Positions 1 through 7,026 are shown, counted from the stretch's first letter. The stretch: DNA of 7,873 bases from Thiohalocapsa sp. (GCF_019695415.1 NZ_JAIFKJ010000569.1:1-7873); one strand, 5' to 3'. The notes: generated by a model not told the origin, from the sequence alone. Translations and numbers: made by a program.

Positions 1-914
1 TGCTGGGGGGGCGACGGGGGGGTCTTCTCGCGCGGCAGCCGGCGCACGGCGGTCAAGGTGGCGCTGCGGCGGGATTCCGGGACCTTGTGCTCCCGCAATG
101 CTGCGGCGATGTCACCGCGGTTGGCCTGCGCAAACGCGATCGCGGCGAGCTTGCGCAGCTCGCGCGCCAGCACCCAGAGCACCAGCGGCGCCGCCGTCCC
201 TTCCGCATGCAGGGCTCGCAGCACGCGATCCACGCGGGCACGGTCACCGGCAACGGCAGCGTTGGTCAAGTCGAAAAGGTCGTAGCGGGCGCTGTCGTAG
301 ACGCCGGCCAACAGGGCTTCCGCGTCCAGCGTGCCCGGCTCCCGCAACAGGCCAAGCTTCTCGATCTCCTGGGCGGCGGCAAGCAGGTTGCCCTCCACAC
401 GCTCGGCGAGCAGTGCCAGGGCCTCGTCCGTCGGCTGGAAGCCGGCACGCCTGAGCCTCGCGAGCAGCCATTGCTGGAGGCGCCGCCCCTGGGGCTGGCG
501 CACCTGCACGATAACGCCCGCGGCATCGAGCGCCTGGGCCCATTTGGACGACAATGTCTTCCAGTCGAGCCGAGGCGCGATGATCAAGAGGAGCACGTCG
601 TCGGCGGCCAAATCGCAGTAGCGACGAATCGCCTTGGCACCGTCGGCACCGACGCCTTCCCCCGCAAGGCGAACCTCCACCAGGCGGCGCTCGGCAAAGA
701 GCGACAAGGAGGCCGCCGCGTGTTCCAGCGCGGACCAGTCCGATTGAGCATCGGCATCCAGGCAGGTGCGCTCACTGAAGCCGTGGGCGCGGGCGGCAGC
801 ACGCACGGCGTCAGCCGCCTCTGCGAGCTGCAGCGGCTCGTCGCCAAACAGGAGGTAGGCACGCGCCGGCGGGCGCTGCAGTGCGTCCTCAAGCTTGTCG
901 GGCTCGAGTCGCAT
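1..914 (-). CDS. holA: DNA polymerase III subunit delta, partial (C-terminus cut by window edge)
   Basis: This is the delta subunit of the DnaX clamp-loader complex, which opens the beta sliding clamp during chromosome replication in the cytoplasm. The frame is open from an ATG at 914 to the left edge (304 codons; E. coli HolA has about 343). Visible family features are MRLEPDKLEDAL at the start, the YLLFGDEPL segment near residues 20-28, which is the delta-family nucleotide-fold remnant and clamp-binding region, and VEGNLLAAAQEIEKL near residues 172-186, matching the conserved 'GN..A...EI.KL' block. It lies 37 bases downstream of lptE on the same strand, the usual gammaproteobacterial leuS-lptE-holA order, so it is probably co-transcribed. 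A weak GAG about 8 bases upstream is the only ribosome-site candidate. The last visible residues (RRLPREKTPPSPPQ) do not resemble the helical C-terminus expected after 'RRLPR' and coincide with two G7 runs, so a frameshift or poor sequence at the edge is possible. Confidence 0.93.
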   Translation of the reverse strand, partial: MRLEPDKLEDALQRPPARAYLLFGDEPLQLAEAADAVRAAARAHGFSERTCLDADAQSDWSALEHAAASLSLFAERRLVEVRLAGEGVGADGAKAIRRYCDLAADDVLLLIIAPRLDWKTLSSKWAQALDAAGVIVQVRQPQGRRLQQWLLARLRRAGFQPTDEALALLAERVEGNLLAAAQEIEKLGLLREPGTLDAEALLAGVYDSARYDLFDLTNAAVAGDRARVDRVLRALHAEGTAAPLVLWVLARELRKLAAIAFAQANRGDIAAALREHKVPESRRSATLTAVRRLPREKTPPSPPQ

Positions 915-951
915 GTCAGGTCTCGTGCTGCCGCAACGAGGCGCCCGCTGT

Positions 952-1554
952 TTAGGCGCCGGTGCCCGTGCGCTGACGAAGCGCCGCGCGCAGCCGCAGG
1001 ATGACCTGGTCGGCGGCGTCGTCCGCCATGTCGCCGTAAATGATATCGGTCTCCAGCTCCTTGCCGAGCACGGCGACGTCGGGGTTGTCATCGAAGGTGC
1101 GGTCCAGCGTGAGCTCCTGCGGCTCGATGATGGCGGCGCCGCTGCTGTCGACGACGCTGAAGCGCACCCGGGAGGTGAGCATGTAGCCGAGCGCCTTGCC
1201 ATTCTGATCCACTGCGACCACACGGGCATTCCGATTCTCGGACAGAATGTCGATGACGAGGCCCGCATCGGCGGCACTGCGGGTGCTCGGCACGCCGCTC
1301 GCGGCGAGACGCGCCTCGACGCTGCGTCCCACGAGCCCACCGCCACGCACATACACGGGGCTCAGGCCGGGCGGAATGTCCACGGCGCCGCGCAGTTGGA
1401 AGCCGCAGCCATGGAGACCGGCCACCAACATGGCCAGCAAAGCCAGCACCGGCATCGACCGCAGTACCCCGCGGGCGCGACGCTCGCAGACAACAGCATG
1501 CAGCAATTCGATATACCGTCCCCGCATTTGGGTCTTGTCAGCCGACGGGGTCAT
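952..1554 (-). CDS. lptE: LPS-assembly lipoprotein LptE
   Basis: LptE (RlpB) is an outer-membrane lipoprotein that forms the plug of the LptD barrel and helps insert lipopolysaccharide into the outer leaflet. The product is 200 aa (E. coli about 193). A hydrophobic stretch [17 protein letters not shown] (residues 34-50) ends in a lipobox with Cys50 as the lipidation site. It is followed at once by [19 protein letters not shown], the classical LptE N-terminal block. Later blocks SRVRFSVVD and [20 protein letters not shown] also fit the family. The ATG at 1554 overlaps the leuS TGA (ATGA), which suggests translational coupling. That start puts an unusually long 33-residue lead before the signal peptide. 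Internal ATGs at 1527 and 1455 are alternatives, and 1455 would give a compact standard lipoprotein signal. None has a strong ribosome-binding site. It sits between leuS and holA in a tight operon. Confidence 0.93.
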   Translation of the reverse strand: MTPSADKTQMRGRYIELLHAVVCERRARGVLRSMPVLALLAMLVAGLHGCGFQLRGAVDIPPGLSPVYVRGGGLVGRSVEARLAASGVPSTRSAADAGLVIDILSENRNARVVAVDQNGKALGYMLTSRVRFSVVDSSGAAIIEPQELTLDRTFDDNPDVAVLGKELETDIIYGDMADDAADQVILRLRAALRQRTGTGA

Positions 1555-4112
1555 TTGGCGACGACGTTGACGAGCTTATTGGGCACGACAATCACCTTGC
1601 GGACCGTAACACCTTCGGTGAAGCGCTTGACGTTGTCATCGGCCAGCGCCGCAGCCTCGATGGCCTCGCGCGGGGCGTCCGCCGCCACCTGCACCTTGCC
1701 GCGTACCTTGCCGTTCACCTGGACGACATACTGGATGCTGTCCTGCGCCAGCGCGTCCTCATCCACGACGGGCCAACCGGCGGTCAGCACGTCATCGCCG
1801 AAGCCGAGCTCCCGCCACAGATGATGCGTCACATGCGGCGCGATGGGCGCGAGCAAGCGGAGCACGACGCCCAGCCCCTCACGCAGCACCGCCGCCTGTA
1901 CCGGCTGGTGCGCCTCCAGCTTGTAGAGGACATTGACCATGGTCATGCAGGCCGAGACCACGGTGTTGTACTGCCGGCGCTCGTAGTCGAACAGCGCCTT
2001 CTTCAGCGCCGTGTGGATGTCCCGGCGGGCATCGGCCGTGGCTGCATCGGCGCCATCGGGACCCGCTGCCGCTCGCACTGCATCGGCTGTACCCGCCGCC
2101 AGCGACCAAAGCCGGCGCAGGAAACGCGCCGCGCCCTCCACACCCTCGTCGGACCACTCCAGCGACTGATCCGGCGGCGCCGTAAACATGGTGTAGAGCC
2201 GCACGGTGTCGGCGCCGTAGCGCTCGATCAGCGTTTCCGGGTCCACGCCGTTATTCTTGGACTTGGACATCTTCTCGACACCGCCGAAGGTGACCGGCTC
2301 ACCGTCCGCCTTCAGCACGCCGCCGACGAGCTTGCCCTTGTCATCGCGGGTGACCTCCACGTCGACCGGGTTGTACCAGGTGCGCCGGCCATCGGCGCCC
2401 TCGCGATACCAGGTCTCAGCTACGACCATGCCCTGGGTCAAAAGCCGCGAAAAGGGCTCATCACAATCCACCAGCCCCTCATCGCGCATGAGCTTGTGGA
2501 AGAAGCGCGCATAGAGCAGGTGCAGCACCGCGTGCTCGACGCCGCCGACGTATTGGTCCACCGGCAGCCAATAGTTTGCCCGCTCGTCCAGCATGGCCGT
2601 GTCGCAGTCGGCAGAGCAGTAGCGCGCGTAGTACCAGCTGGACTCGAAGAAGGTATCGAAGGTGTCCGTTTCTCGAGTCTCGCCTTTGGCGAGCTTCGCG
2701 AAGGATTCCATCTTTTTGAGCGGGGAGCCGGAGCCGTCGACGACGACGTCCTCCGGGAGTCGCACTGGCAGCTCGGTCTCTGGGCGAACGCCGCCGTCCG
2801 GCGTGTGGACCACCGGGATCGGACAGCCCCAGTAGCGCTGGCGTGATACGCCCCAGTCCCTTAGCCGGAAATTCACCCGTTTTTCGCCCTTGCCACGCTC
2901 GGCGAGCCAGTCGGCGATGGCGTCGAAGGCCTGCTCCGACGTGAGGCCGTCGAAGGGACCTGAGTCGGCAAGCACGCCCTTCTCGACATAAGCGCCGTCT
3001 TCGATGCTGCAGGGACTGCCGTCGGCGCTGACGATCACCTGTTTCTTTGGAATGCCATAACGTTCGGCGAACTCCCAGTCGCGCTGATCGTGGGCGGGCA
3101 CGGCCATGACGGCGCCGGTGCCATAGCCCATGAGCACGAAATTGGCGGCGAAAATCGGCACCGGCTCGCCGGTGATGGGATGAAGGGCGTCGAGGCCGAG
3201 GCGATGGCCTCGCTTCTCCATGGTCTCGAGCTCCGCCTCCGTCGTGCCGCCCCGGCGGCATTCATCGATAAAGGCGGCGAGGTCCGGGTCCCGCTCAGCG
3301 CGGGCGCGGGCCAGCGGATGCTCGGCGGCAACAGCGACATAGGTAACGCCCATCACCGTGTCCGGGCGGGTGGTGTAGATGCCGAGGGTTTCCTCGCTGT
3401 CCGCAATGCCGAACTCCATGTAAACGCCCTCGGAGCGGCCGATCCAGTTGCGCTGCATGGTGCGCACCTGCTCGGGCCAGCCGTCCAGGGTGTCGATGGC
3501 GTCCAGCAGCTCCTGCGCATAGTCGGTGATACGCACGGACCACTGCTCGATCTCGCGCTTTTCCACCGGCGCACCGGAGCGCCAGCCCTTGCCATCGATC
3601 ACCTGCTCGTTGGCAAGCACGGTCTGGTCGACAGGGTCCCAGTTGACGGTGGCCTTGGCGCGGTAGGCGAGCCCCTTTTCCATGAGCCGGGTGAACAGCC
3701 ACTGCTCCCAGCGGTAGTAGTCGGGGTCGCAGGTGGCGAGCTCCCGCGACCAGTCATAGCCGAAGCCGAGCCGCTTCAGCTGCTCCTTCATGGCCTCGAT
3801 GTTGGAGCGCGTCCACCGCGAAGGCGGGATGCCGTGCTTGATGGCGGCGTTTTCGGCGGGCAGGCCGAAGGCGTCCCAGCCCATGGGCTGGAGCACGTTC
3901 TTGCCGAGCATACGCTGATGGCGGGCAATGACATCGCCGATGGTGTAGTTGCGCACATGGCCCATGTGCAGCCGCCCAGACGGGTAGGGAAACATGGAAA
4001 GACAATAGAACTTCTCGCGCGAGGGGTCCTCCACGGCGCGGAAGCTCTGGTGGGCGTCCCAATATTGCTGTGCCGCGGCCTCGATGGCGGCGGCGTCGTA
4101 TTCGGTTTGCAT
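1551..4112 (-). CDS. leuS: leucyl-tRNA synthetase
   Basis: This class Ia aminoacyl-tRNA synthetase charges tRNA-Leu with leucine using ATP in the cytoplasm. The 853-aa product is close to E. coli LeuS (860). The catalytic domain has the HIGH-type motif HMGH at residues 49-52 within [20 protein letters not shown], and KMSKS at 614-618. The CP1 editing domain carries TTRPDTVMG (247-255) and [11 protein letters not shown] (338-348). Thr252 and Asp345 fall at the same numbers as the E. coli editing residues, so proofreading looks intact. WGCPIPV (428-434) and the C-terminal tRNA-binding part with [13 protein letters not shown] (795-807) are also present. The start at 4112 ([21 protein letters not shown]) matches the family's usual N-terminus; the frame stays open to 4433, but those 107 extra codons look like noncoding sequence. 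It is probably the first gene of the leuS-lptE-holA operon. AAGG 12 bases upstream is a poorly placed ribosome site. Confidence 0.98.
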   Translation of the reverse strand: MQTEYDAAAIEAAAQQYWDAHQSFRAVEDPSREKFYCLSMFPYPSGRLHMGHVRNYTIGDVIARHQRMLGKNVLQPMGWDAFGLPAENAAIKHGIPPSRWTRSNIEAMKEQLKRLGFGYDWSRELATCDPDYYRWEQWLFTRLMEKGLAYRAKATVNWDPVDQTVLANEQVIDGKGWRSGAPVEKREIEQWSVRITDYAQELLDAIDTLDGWPEQVRTMQRNWIGRSEGVYMEFGIADSEETLGIYTTRPDTVMGVTYVAVAAEHPLARARAERDPDLAAFIDECRRGGTTEAELETMEKRGHRLGLDALHPITGEPVPIFAANFVLMGYGTGAVMAVPAHDQRDWEFAERYGIPKKQVIVSADGSPCSIEDGAYVEKGVLADSGPFDGLTSEQAFDAIADWLAERGKGEKRVNFRLRDWGVSRQRYWGCPIPVVHTPDGGVRPETELPVRLPEDVVVDGSGSPLKKMESFAKLAKGETRETDTFDTFFESSWYYARYCSADCDTAMLDERANYWLPVDQYVGGVEHAVLHLLYARFFHKLMRDEGLVDCDEPFSRLLTQGMVVAETWYREGADGRRTWYNPVDVEVTRDDKGKLVGGVLKADGEPVTFGGVEKMSKSKNNGVDPETLIERYGADTVRLYTMFTAPPDQSLEWSDEGVEGAARFLRRLWSLAAGTADAVRAAAGPDGADAATADARRDIHTALKKALFDYERRQYNTVVSACMTMVNVLYKLEAHQPVQAAVLREGLGVVLRLLAPIAPHVTHHLWRELGFGDDVLTAGWPVVDEDALAQDSIQYVVQVNGKVRGKVQVAADAPREAIEAAALADDNVKRFTEGVTVRKVIVVPNKLVNVVAK

Positions 4113-4541
4113 CTGCTTGAAGGGCCTTGTCTGGATAGAGGCCAAAAGCGCGCCCGCGCCGCACAGGTCGACCGTTGACGAAAGCGGGCGATCGGGCGAT
4201 GGGCAATGGCCGCATTGATGCGGTAGAGGATACCGTATCGTCGGCCGGCGACGGCACCTCGAGGTCGGCACGCTGCAGGCATTTTGTCTTCGGAAGCACC
4301 CCGCGATTGCCCTTTGCGGCTGCGCGTCACGTGGCAGCTCCAGGGAGCACACCAGCGAGCAGGGTCGCGCGCACGTCCAGTCGCTTCGGGCGTCAACGCC
4401 GGTCGGGAGGACATCTCCCGGGATCTGTCCCAAGCAACCGGGGCGCCGAGTACCGCCCTATACCGCCGGCCCAGCGTCCGCGCCTTTGCTCCAGCTGCGT
4501 CAATCGGTTAACGTCTTGGCTCTGCGCCGCCGGCGCTCCCA
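4113..4541. other. divergent intergenic region, no gene seen
   Basis: These 429 bases separate the divergent starts of leuS and the L,D-transpeptidase gene, so promoters for both should lie here. I found no convincing -35/-10 pair on either strand. TTGACG occurs on the plus strand at 4174-4179 and on the minus strand near 4392-4397, but neither has a good -10 at the right distance. Small symmetrical elements are GATAC-C-GTATC at 4229-4239 and CGTCG-GCCGG-CGACG just to its right; they could be operator-like or chance. Open frames crossing the region (4175-4672 and 4284-4511 on plus; the leuS frame to 4433 on minus) have no recognisable protein character. Confidence 0.6.
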
Positions 4542-5294
4542 ATGCCCATGCCGGACGAATCCATGACCCATCCGCACACCGCCCCGGACCCGCGTCGCCG
4601 CGTGGGCCCCCTCCTGCTGCTTGCTGCCTGGCTGCTGACGGCCGCGGGCTGCGCCCAGATGAGCTTCCCTGACCTGCCACCGACAATGCAGACGTCCCAG
4701 GAGGAGACGTCGGAACCGCCAGAAGCTGAGACGCCGGAATCCGGCGAGGGCAGTGTCGCCGAGACGTCTGAGCCACCCCCGGAATCCGAGCCGACGCCGG
4801 AAGCGGCGCCGGGGCAGCTGTTCGAATGGTCCGGCGACGGGCGGGATATTACACGCATCGTCATCGATACCAATGCGCAGACGGCAACCTTCTTCGCAGG
4901 CGCCGAGCGGGTGGGCTGGACCACCATCGCATCGGGCGTGTCGAGTCACCCAACCCCGCGCGGTCAGTTCTCCATCCTCGAGAAGGTGCGCGATAAGCGC
5001 TCCAACCTGTATGGGAAGATCGTCGGCAGCAACGGCCGTGTCATTCGTGCCAGCGCCCACGGCAGGGATCCGGTGCCGCGCGGCGCCCGCTTCGTCGGCG
5101 CGAGCATGCCGCATTTCATGCGCCTCACCTACGACGGCATCGGTATGCACGCCGGTCCTATCCCCAATCCGGGGCAGCCCGCCTCGCACGGCTGCATCCG
5201 CATGCCTCCGGACATGGCCGCCGCGGTGTTCGCGCACGTGGGTCCGGCACCGGCTGCGTCCGGCGTAGGAGGCCGCCCCGGTGGTGGCAACTAG
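4542..5294 (+). CDS. L,D-transpeptidase (YkuD domain) lipoprotein, probably truncated
   Basis: YkuD-fold enzymes use a catalytic cysteine to form 3-3 peptidoglycan crosslinks or attach proteins to peptidoglycan in the periplasm. The 250-aa product starts with a lipoprotein signal: RRR at 18-20, then a hydrophobic run ending LLTAAGC with Cys37 as the lipidation site. An acidic Ser/Glu/Pro linker covers about 45-90. The YkuD domain begins near 103 (ITRIVIDTNAQTATFF), has the conserved HPTPRGQF at 136-143, and the active site GMHAGPIPNPGQPASHGCIR at 201-220, with His203, Ser215, His216, Cys218 and Arg220. The domain should end in a V-G-T-x-V-type strand after VFAHV (229-233). Instead it runs into GPAPAASGVGGRPGGGN and TAG. 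The same frame resumes coding character downstream, so the gene is likely interrupted. The start at 4542 is the longest; the ATG at 4563 has the better ribosome site (GGA 8 bases upstream) and keeps the whole signal peptide. The N-terminal acidic linker resembles the downstream segment in composition. Confidence 0.85.
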   Translation: MPMPDESMTHPHTAPDPRRRVGPLLLLAAWLLTAAGCAQMSFPDLPPTMQTSQEETSEPPEAETPESGEGSVAETSEPPPESEPTPEAAPGQLFEWSGDGRDITRIVIDTNAQTATFFAGAERVGWTTIASGVSSHPTPRGQFSILEKVRDKRSNLYGKIVGSNGRVIRASAHGRDPVPRGARFVGASMPHFMRLTYDGIGMHAGPIPNPGQPASHGCIRMPPDMAAAVFAHVGPAPAASGVGGRPGGGN

Positions 5295-5316
5295 GCCGGC
5301 CGCACCGATCGCCGGC

Positions 5317-5344
5317 GGGGGGACGGGCGGGCCCGCCGGGCGGG
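5317..5344 (+). repeat. G-tract cluster with 12-bp palindrome (possible G-quadruplex/hairpin)
   Basis: Five G-tracts of at least three bases occur at 5317-5322, 5325-5327, 5329-5331, 5338-5340 and 5342-5344, with spacers of 2, 1, 6 and 1 bases. This fits the usual G3+N1-7 quadruplex rule. Inside lies the perfect palindrome GGCGGGCCCGCC at 5326-5337. The cluster sits between the catalytic part of the L,D-transpeptidase gene and its likely C-terminal extension, exactly where the reading frame degrades. Such sequence is prone to replication slippage and to base-calling or assembly errors. Confidence 0.6.
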
Positions 5345-5372
5345 AGCGGCCGCGGCCGCCGAAGGCACTGCG

Positions 5373-5891
5373 TTGGACGCATTGGATGCGGAGATCGAGG
5401 CGCTGGAGGAAGCTGGCGTTGAGGTGCCGAGCAGCGCCCCCGATGCTGTGGCGCCGGCTCAAGGTGCCGGCGGCGGGCAAGCTGCAGGCACGGCAGACCG
5501 TCCCGCGGGCGGTGCCGGCGAGCCTCGCAGCGGGACGCAGACGCCCGCCTCCGCGCCCGACCCGGAACCGGCGGCCGCCAATTCCGGTGCCGATACTGCG
5601 GACGCCGGCACATCCGAGGAAGCCGGCACATCCGAGGAACCGTCCGCCCGCGCGCCCCAGGCCGGTGCTGCTCGCGGCAGCGACACCAATGCGGGCTCCG
5701 GCACTAGGCCTACGCGCCAACCGGGCCCCGACCAGCCGGAGCAACGGGCGCGGCCGGACGCCGAGGCGATGCCGACGCCGGATGCCCCGTCCGCGGCACC
5801 AGACGAGTCGCTGCCGGATTACTACGGACCGCCGGCGCCGGCGCCAACCATCCGCTCCGCCGGGACCGCGGTGGCTGCTGCCCGGGCCTGA
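5373..5891 (+). CDS. Ala/Pro/Glu-rich segment, likely detached C-terminal part of the L,D-transpeptidase
   Basis: The frame is open from just after the TAG at 5292-5294 to the TGA at 5889-5891, and it is the same frame as the YkuD gene. Coding character is clear from about 5373: DALDAEIEALEEAGVEVPS looks like a short acidic helix, followed by about 130 residues of low-complexity Ala/Gly/Pro/Glu/Ser sequence including AGTSEEAGTSEE, and a distinct end ESLPDYYGPPAPAP. Composition matches the acidic linker upstream of the YkuD domain, supporting one original protein of about 450 aa. No signal peptide, membrane segment or known domain is seen. As a separate gene it would need a TTG start at 5373, although GAAGG 7 bases upstream would serve as a ribosome site. 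The more likely reading is a C-terminal extension cut off by mutation or sequence error. Its role is unknown; disordered tails of this kind may span or contact peptidoglycan. Confidence 0.5.
   Translation: MDALDAEIEALEEAGVEVPSSAPDAVAPAQGAGGGQAAGTADRPAGGAGEPRSGTQTPASAPDPEPAAANSGADTADAGTSEEAGTSEEPSARAPQAGAARGSDTNAGSGTRPTRQPGPDQPEQRARPDAEAMPTPDAPSAAPDESLPDYYGPPAPAPTIRSAGTAVAAARA
5604..5639 (+). repeat. 18-bp perfect tandem duplication (2 copies)
   Basis: GCCGGCACATCCGAGGAA occurs twice in direct succession (5604-5621 and 5622-5639) without a mismatch. Its length is a multiple of three and it encodes AGTSEE-AGTSEE in the frame of the Ala/Pro/Glu-rich segment. Exact identity suggests a recent slippage event that preserved the frame, which supports this frame being translated. 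Confidence 0.9.
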
Positions 5892-5973
5892 GCTGCGCCG
5901 GGCCTGAGCCGCCGCGTATCAAGCAATGCGTGCGGCGGGCCTCCGGGCCGTCCGGGGCCTGCGCGAGAGACGC

Positions 5974-5992
5974 GAGCGTCCTGCAGGCGCTC
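5974..5992. terminator. hairpin between convergent genes, weak terminator candidate
   Basis: GAGCGTCCTGCAGGCGCTC can fold into GAGCG/CGCTC plus CC/GG with one bulged T and a TGCA loop. It overlaps the stop codon of the minus-strand gene (5991-5993) and lies about 80 bases past the end of the plus-strand segment at 5891. No T-tract follows on either strand, so it is not a clear intrinsic terminator. Position between converging genes is the main argument. Confidence 0.25.
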
Positions 5993-6431
5993 AGCCCAAC
6001 ACGTGCTCGTAGGCGAGCCGCAACAGTGCCAGCTCCGCCGCCGGCAGTCCCCTTGCTGCGGTCAGGTCGAGGAACGTGGCACCCACAGATGCAGCGGCGG
6101 CCATGGGCGGATCGAGGTTGGTGAAGCTCGCGAGCCGCACGGCCGCGCAGCCGTCGGCGCTGCACACGTGGCCGCGGAAGCCGGCATCTGGCTCCAGGCA
6201 CCCGCGGGGCAGGCCGAGGTTGGCCTCCGTCGCCCGCAGCAGCATGCCCGGGTGCAGCTGCAGCCGGCCGCCGTCGGCGCTGGTCTCTGCATCGCAGGGA
6301 TGTCTCTGCACCACCGCATCCGCCGGCAACGGCCCGGGCGTACAGACGCCGCCGTGAGCATGGCGCAGAAAGCGCAGGCGCGCGCTGCTGCGCTGCTTGT
6401 GATAGAGGATCAGATGCAAGCGCTCGGTCAT
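5991..6431 (-). CDS. hypothetical protein, Cys/His-containing, 146 aa
   Basis: I do not recognise this protein. The product MTERLHLILYHKQRSSARLRF... has no signal peptide and no membrane segment, so it is probably cytoplasmic. It contains five cysteines (30, 46, 78, 90, 95) and eight histidines, with HPC at 44-46 and HVCSADGC at 88-95; metal binding is possible but unproven. The last 30 residues (FLDLTAARGLPAAELALLRLAYEHVLG) look like an ordered helical end. The ATG at 6431 has GGGAG 7 bases upstream, the best ribosome site in this part of the window. It lies 72 bases downstream of the 127-aa gene on the same strand, so the two probably form an operon. It converges on the L,D-transpeptidase gene. 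The opposite strand has a longer open frame, but its Arg/Gln-rich translation looks like a shadow. Confidence 0.72.
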   Translation of the reverse strand: MTERLHLILYHKQRSSARLRFLRHAHGGVCTPGPLPADAVVQRHPCDAETSADGGRLQLHPGMLLRATEANLGLPRGCLEPDAGFRGHVCSADGCAAVRLASFTNLDPPMAAAASVGATFLDLTAARGLPAAELALLRLAYEHVLG

Positions 6432-6503
6432 GAATGGGCTCCCGGCGGTGGCCGGCGGTTGCGTGCGGCTTGCCTCGCCATTCAGGGCGTCTTCAACGTG
6501 CCT

Positions 6504-6887
6504 TCAGGGCGCCGCGAGCAGGCGAAGGTCGGCACGTACGCTGGCCGCATCGCCACAGTCAGGGGCACCGGCCCAAGCCTCGACAGCCTCCACGAACCAT
6601 CGCGTGTCCCGAGGATGCATGCGCGCGATGTCGTACTCGCCGAAGCAGCTGCCGTCGGGGTGGAACACGAGCATGCCGATCCGATAGCCGCGGGCGTCCT
6701 GCCATTCAGCGACCAGGCTGTCCGCGCCGGCGGCCGGGTCCCGTTCCAGCCGGTAGACCGCGGTGTCCGGCGCACAGCCGGCGGCGGTGTCGGCACCGAA
6801 CAGACGCGCCGCTTCTCGACGCAGGGCGGTGCAGAGGGCGTCGGCGCGCGGGCGCAGCGCCTGGGTCTGCTGCTGGAGGCTGTTCAT
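6504..6887 (-). CDS. hypothetical protein, 127 aa
   Basis: I do not recognise this protein's function. The product begins MNSLQQQTQALRPRADALCTALRREAARLF, a likely amphipathic helix with possible coiled-coil character. It then has a small mixed segment, TAVYRLERD (42-50), and a well-ordered core, EWQDARGYRIGMLVFHPDGS (61-80), followed by CFGEYDIARMHPRDTRWFVEAVEAW (81-105). The core reads like two beta strands with a turn, then a helix. This looks like a genuine conserved small domain rather than a chance frame. No signal peptide or membrane segment is seen. The start at 6887 was chosen because upstream codons back to a TTG at 6953 cross a hairpin and have no protein character; no good ribosome site precedes it. 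The gene is upstream of the 146-aa gene and divergent from the glycosyltransferase gene. Confidence 0.72.
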   Translation of the reverse strand: MNSLQQQTQALRPRADALCTALRREAARLFGADTAAGCAPDTAVYRLERDPAAGADSLVAEWQDARGYRIGMLVFHPDGSCFGEYDIARMHPRDTRWFVEAVEAWAGAPDCGDAASVRADLRLLAAP

Positions 6888-6932
6888 GGCTTGGTCTGAA
6901 GCACCTGGCGTGCCAGTTACCCGTCCGCCTGC

Positions 6933-6950
6933 AAAAGGGCGGTATCGCCC
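6933..6950 (-). promoter_or_regulatory. short GC hairpin followed by T4, leader of the 127-aa gene
   Basis: Read on the minus strand, GGGCG-ATAC-CGCCC-TTTT forms a 5-bp GC stem with a 4-base loop and four Ts. It lies 46 bases upstream of the ATG at 6887, in the same direction as that gene. It has the form of a small intrinsic terminator and could attenuate the pair of small genes or stop minus-strand read-through. The stem and T-run are both short, so it may be chance. Confidence 0.28.
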
Positions 6951-6999
6951 CAAAATCGCCCGCTGGGATGATCGCCTCCGAGCATGACACCGTCCGAGA

Positions 7000-7026
7000 C
7001 GGCTTGCGCGGCTTGCGCGGCTTGCG
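7000..7026 (+). repeat. three tandem copies of a 9-bp unit
   Basis: CGGCTTGCG is repeated three times without mismatch (7000-7008, 7009-7017, 7018-7026). The array lies in the intergenic region between the divergent 127-aa and glycosyltransferase genes, 36 bases before the ATG at 7063. It could be a regulator-binding array or simple slippage. No clear -35/-10 pair overlaps it. Confidence 0.85.

Noticed and set aside
87..1004. 305-aa open frame on the plus strand across holA
   Set aside because: It is antisense to holA, which has clear family motifs; the translation is Arg/Gln/Gly-rich shadow sequence typical of high-GC DNA.
1821..2846. 341-aa open frame on the plus strand across leuS
   Set aside because: Antisense shadow of leuS, His/Arg-rich with no domain.
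3090..4178. 362-aa open frame on the plus strand across leuS
   Set aside because: It is antisense to leuS, whose catalytic and editing motifs are intact; no recognisable domain in the antisense product.
4113..4433. N-terminal extension of leuS by 107 codons
   Set aside because: The family N-terminus begins at [19 protein letters not shown]; upstream codons lack protein character and contain many Cys/Pro/Arg residues.
5292..5294. Programmed read-through of the TAG or a recoded amber codon
   Set aside because: No known read-through context or recoding element is visible, and the flanking 100 bases do not look coding in this frame; gene damage or sequence error explains it better.
4500..5744. 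414-aa open frame on the minus strand opposite the L,D-transpeptidase
   Set aside because: Arg/Gly-rich antisense frame opposite a gene with a lipobox and SHGC active site.
5882..5909. Repeat CCGGGCCTGAGC at 5882-5893 and 5898-5909
   Set aside because: Two short GC-rich copies around the TGA at 5889-5891 form no hairpin with each other and may be chance.
6003..6899. 298-aa open frame on the plus strand spanning both small genes
   Set aside because: The two minus-strand products look like real proteins and one has a good ribosome site; the plus product is Arg/Gln/Gly-rich and has no recognisable structure.
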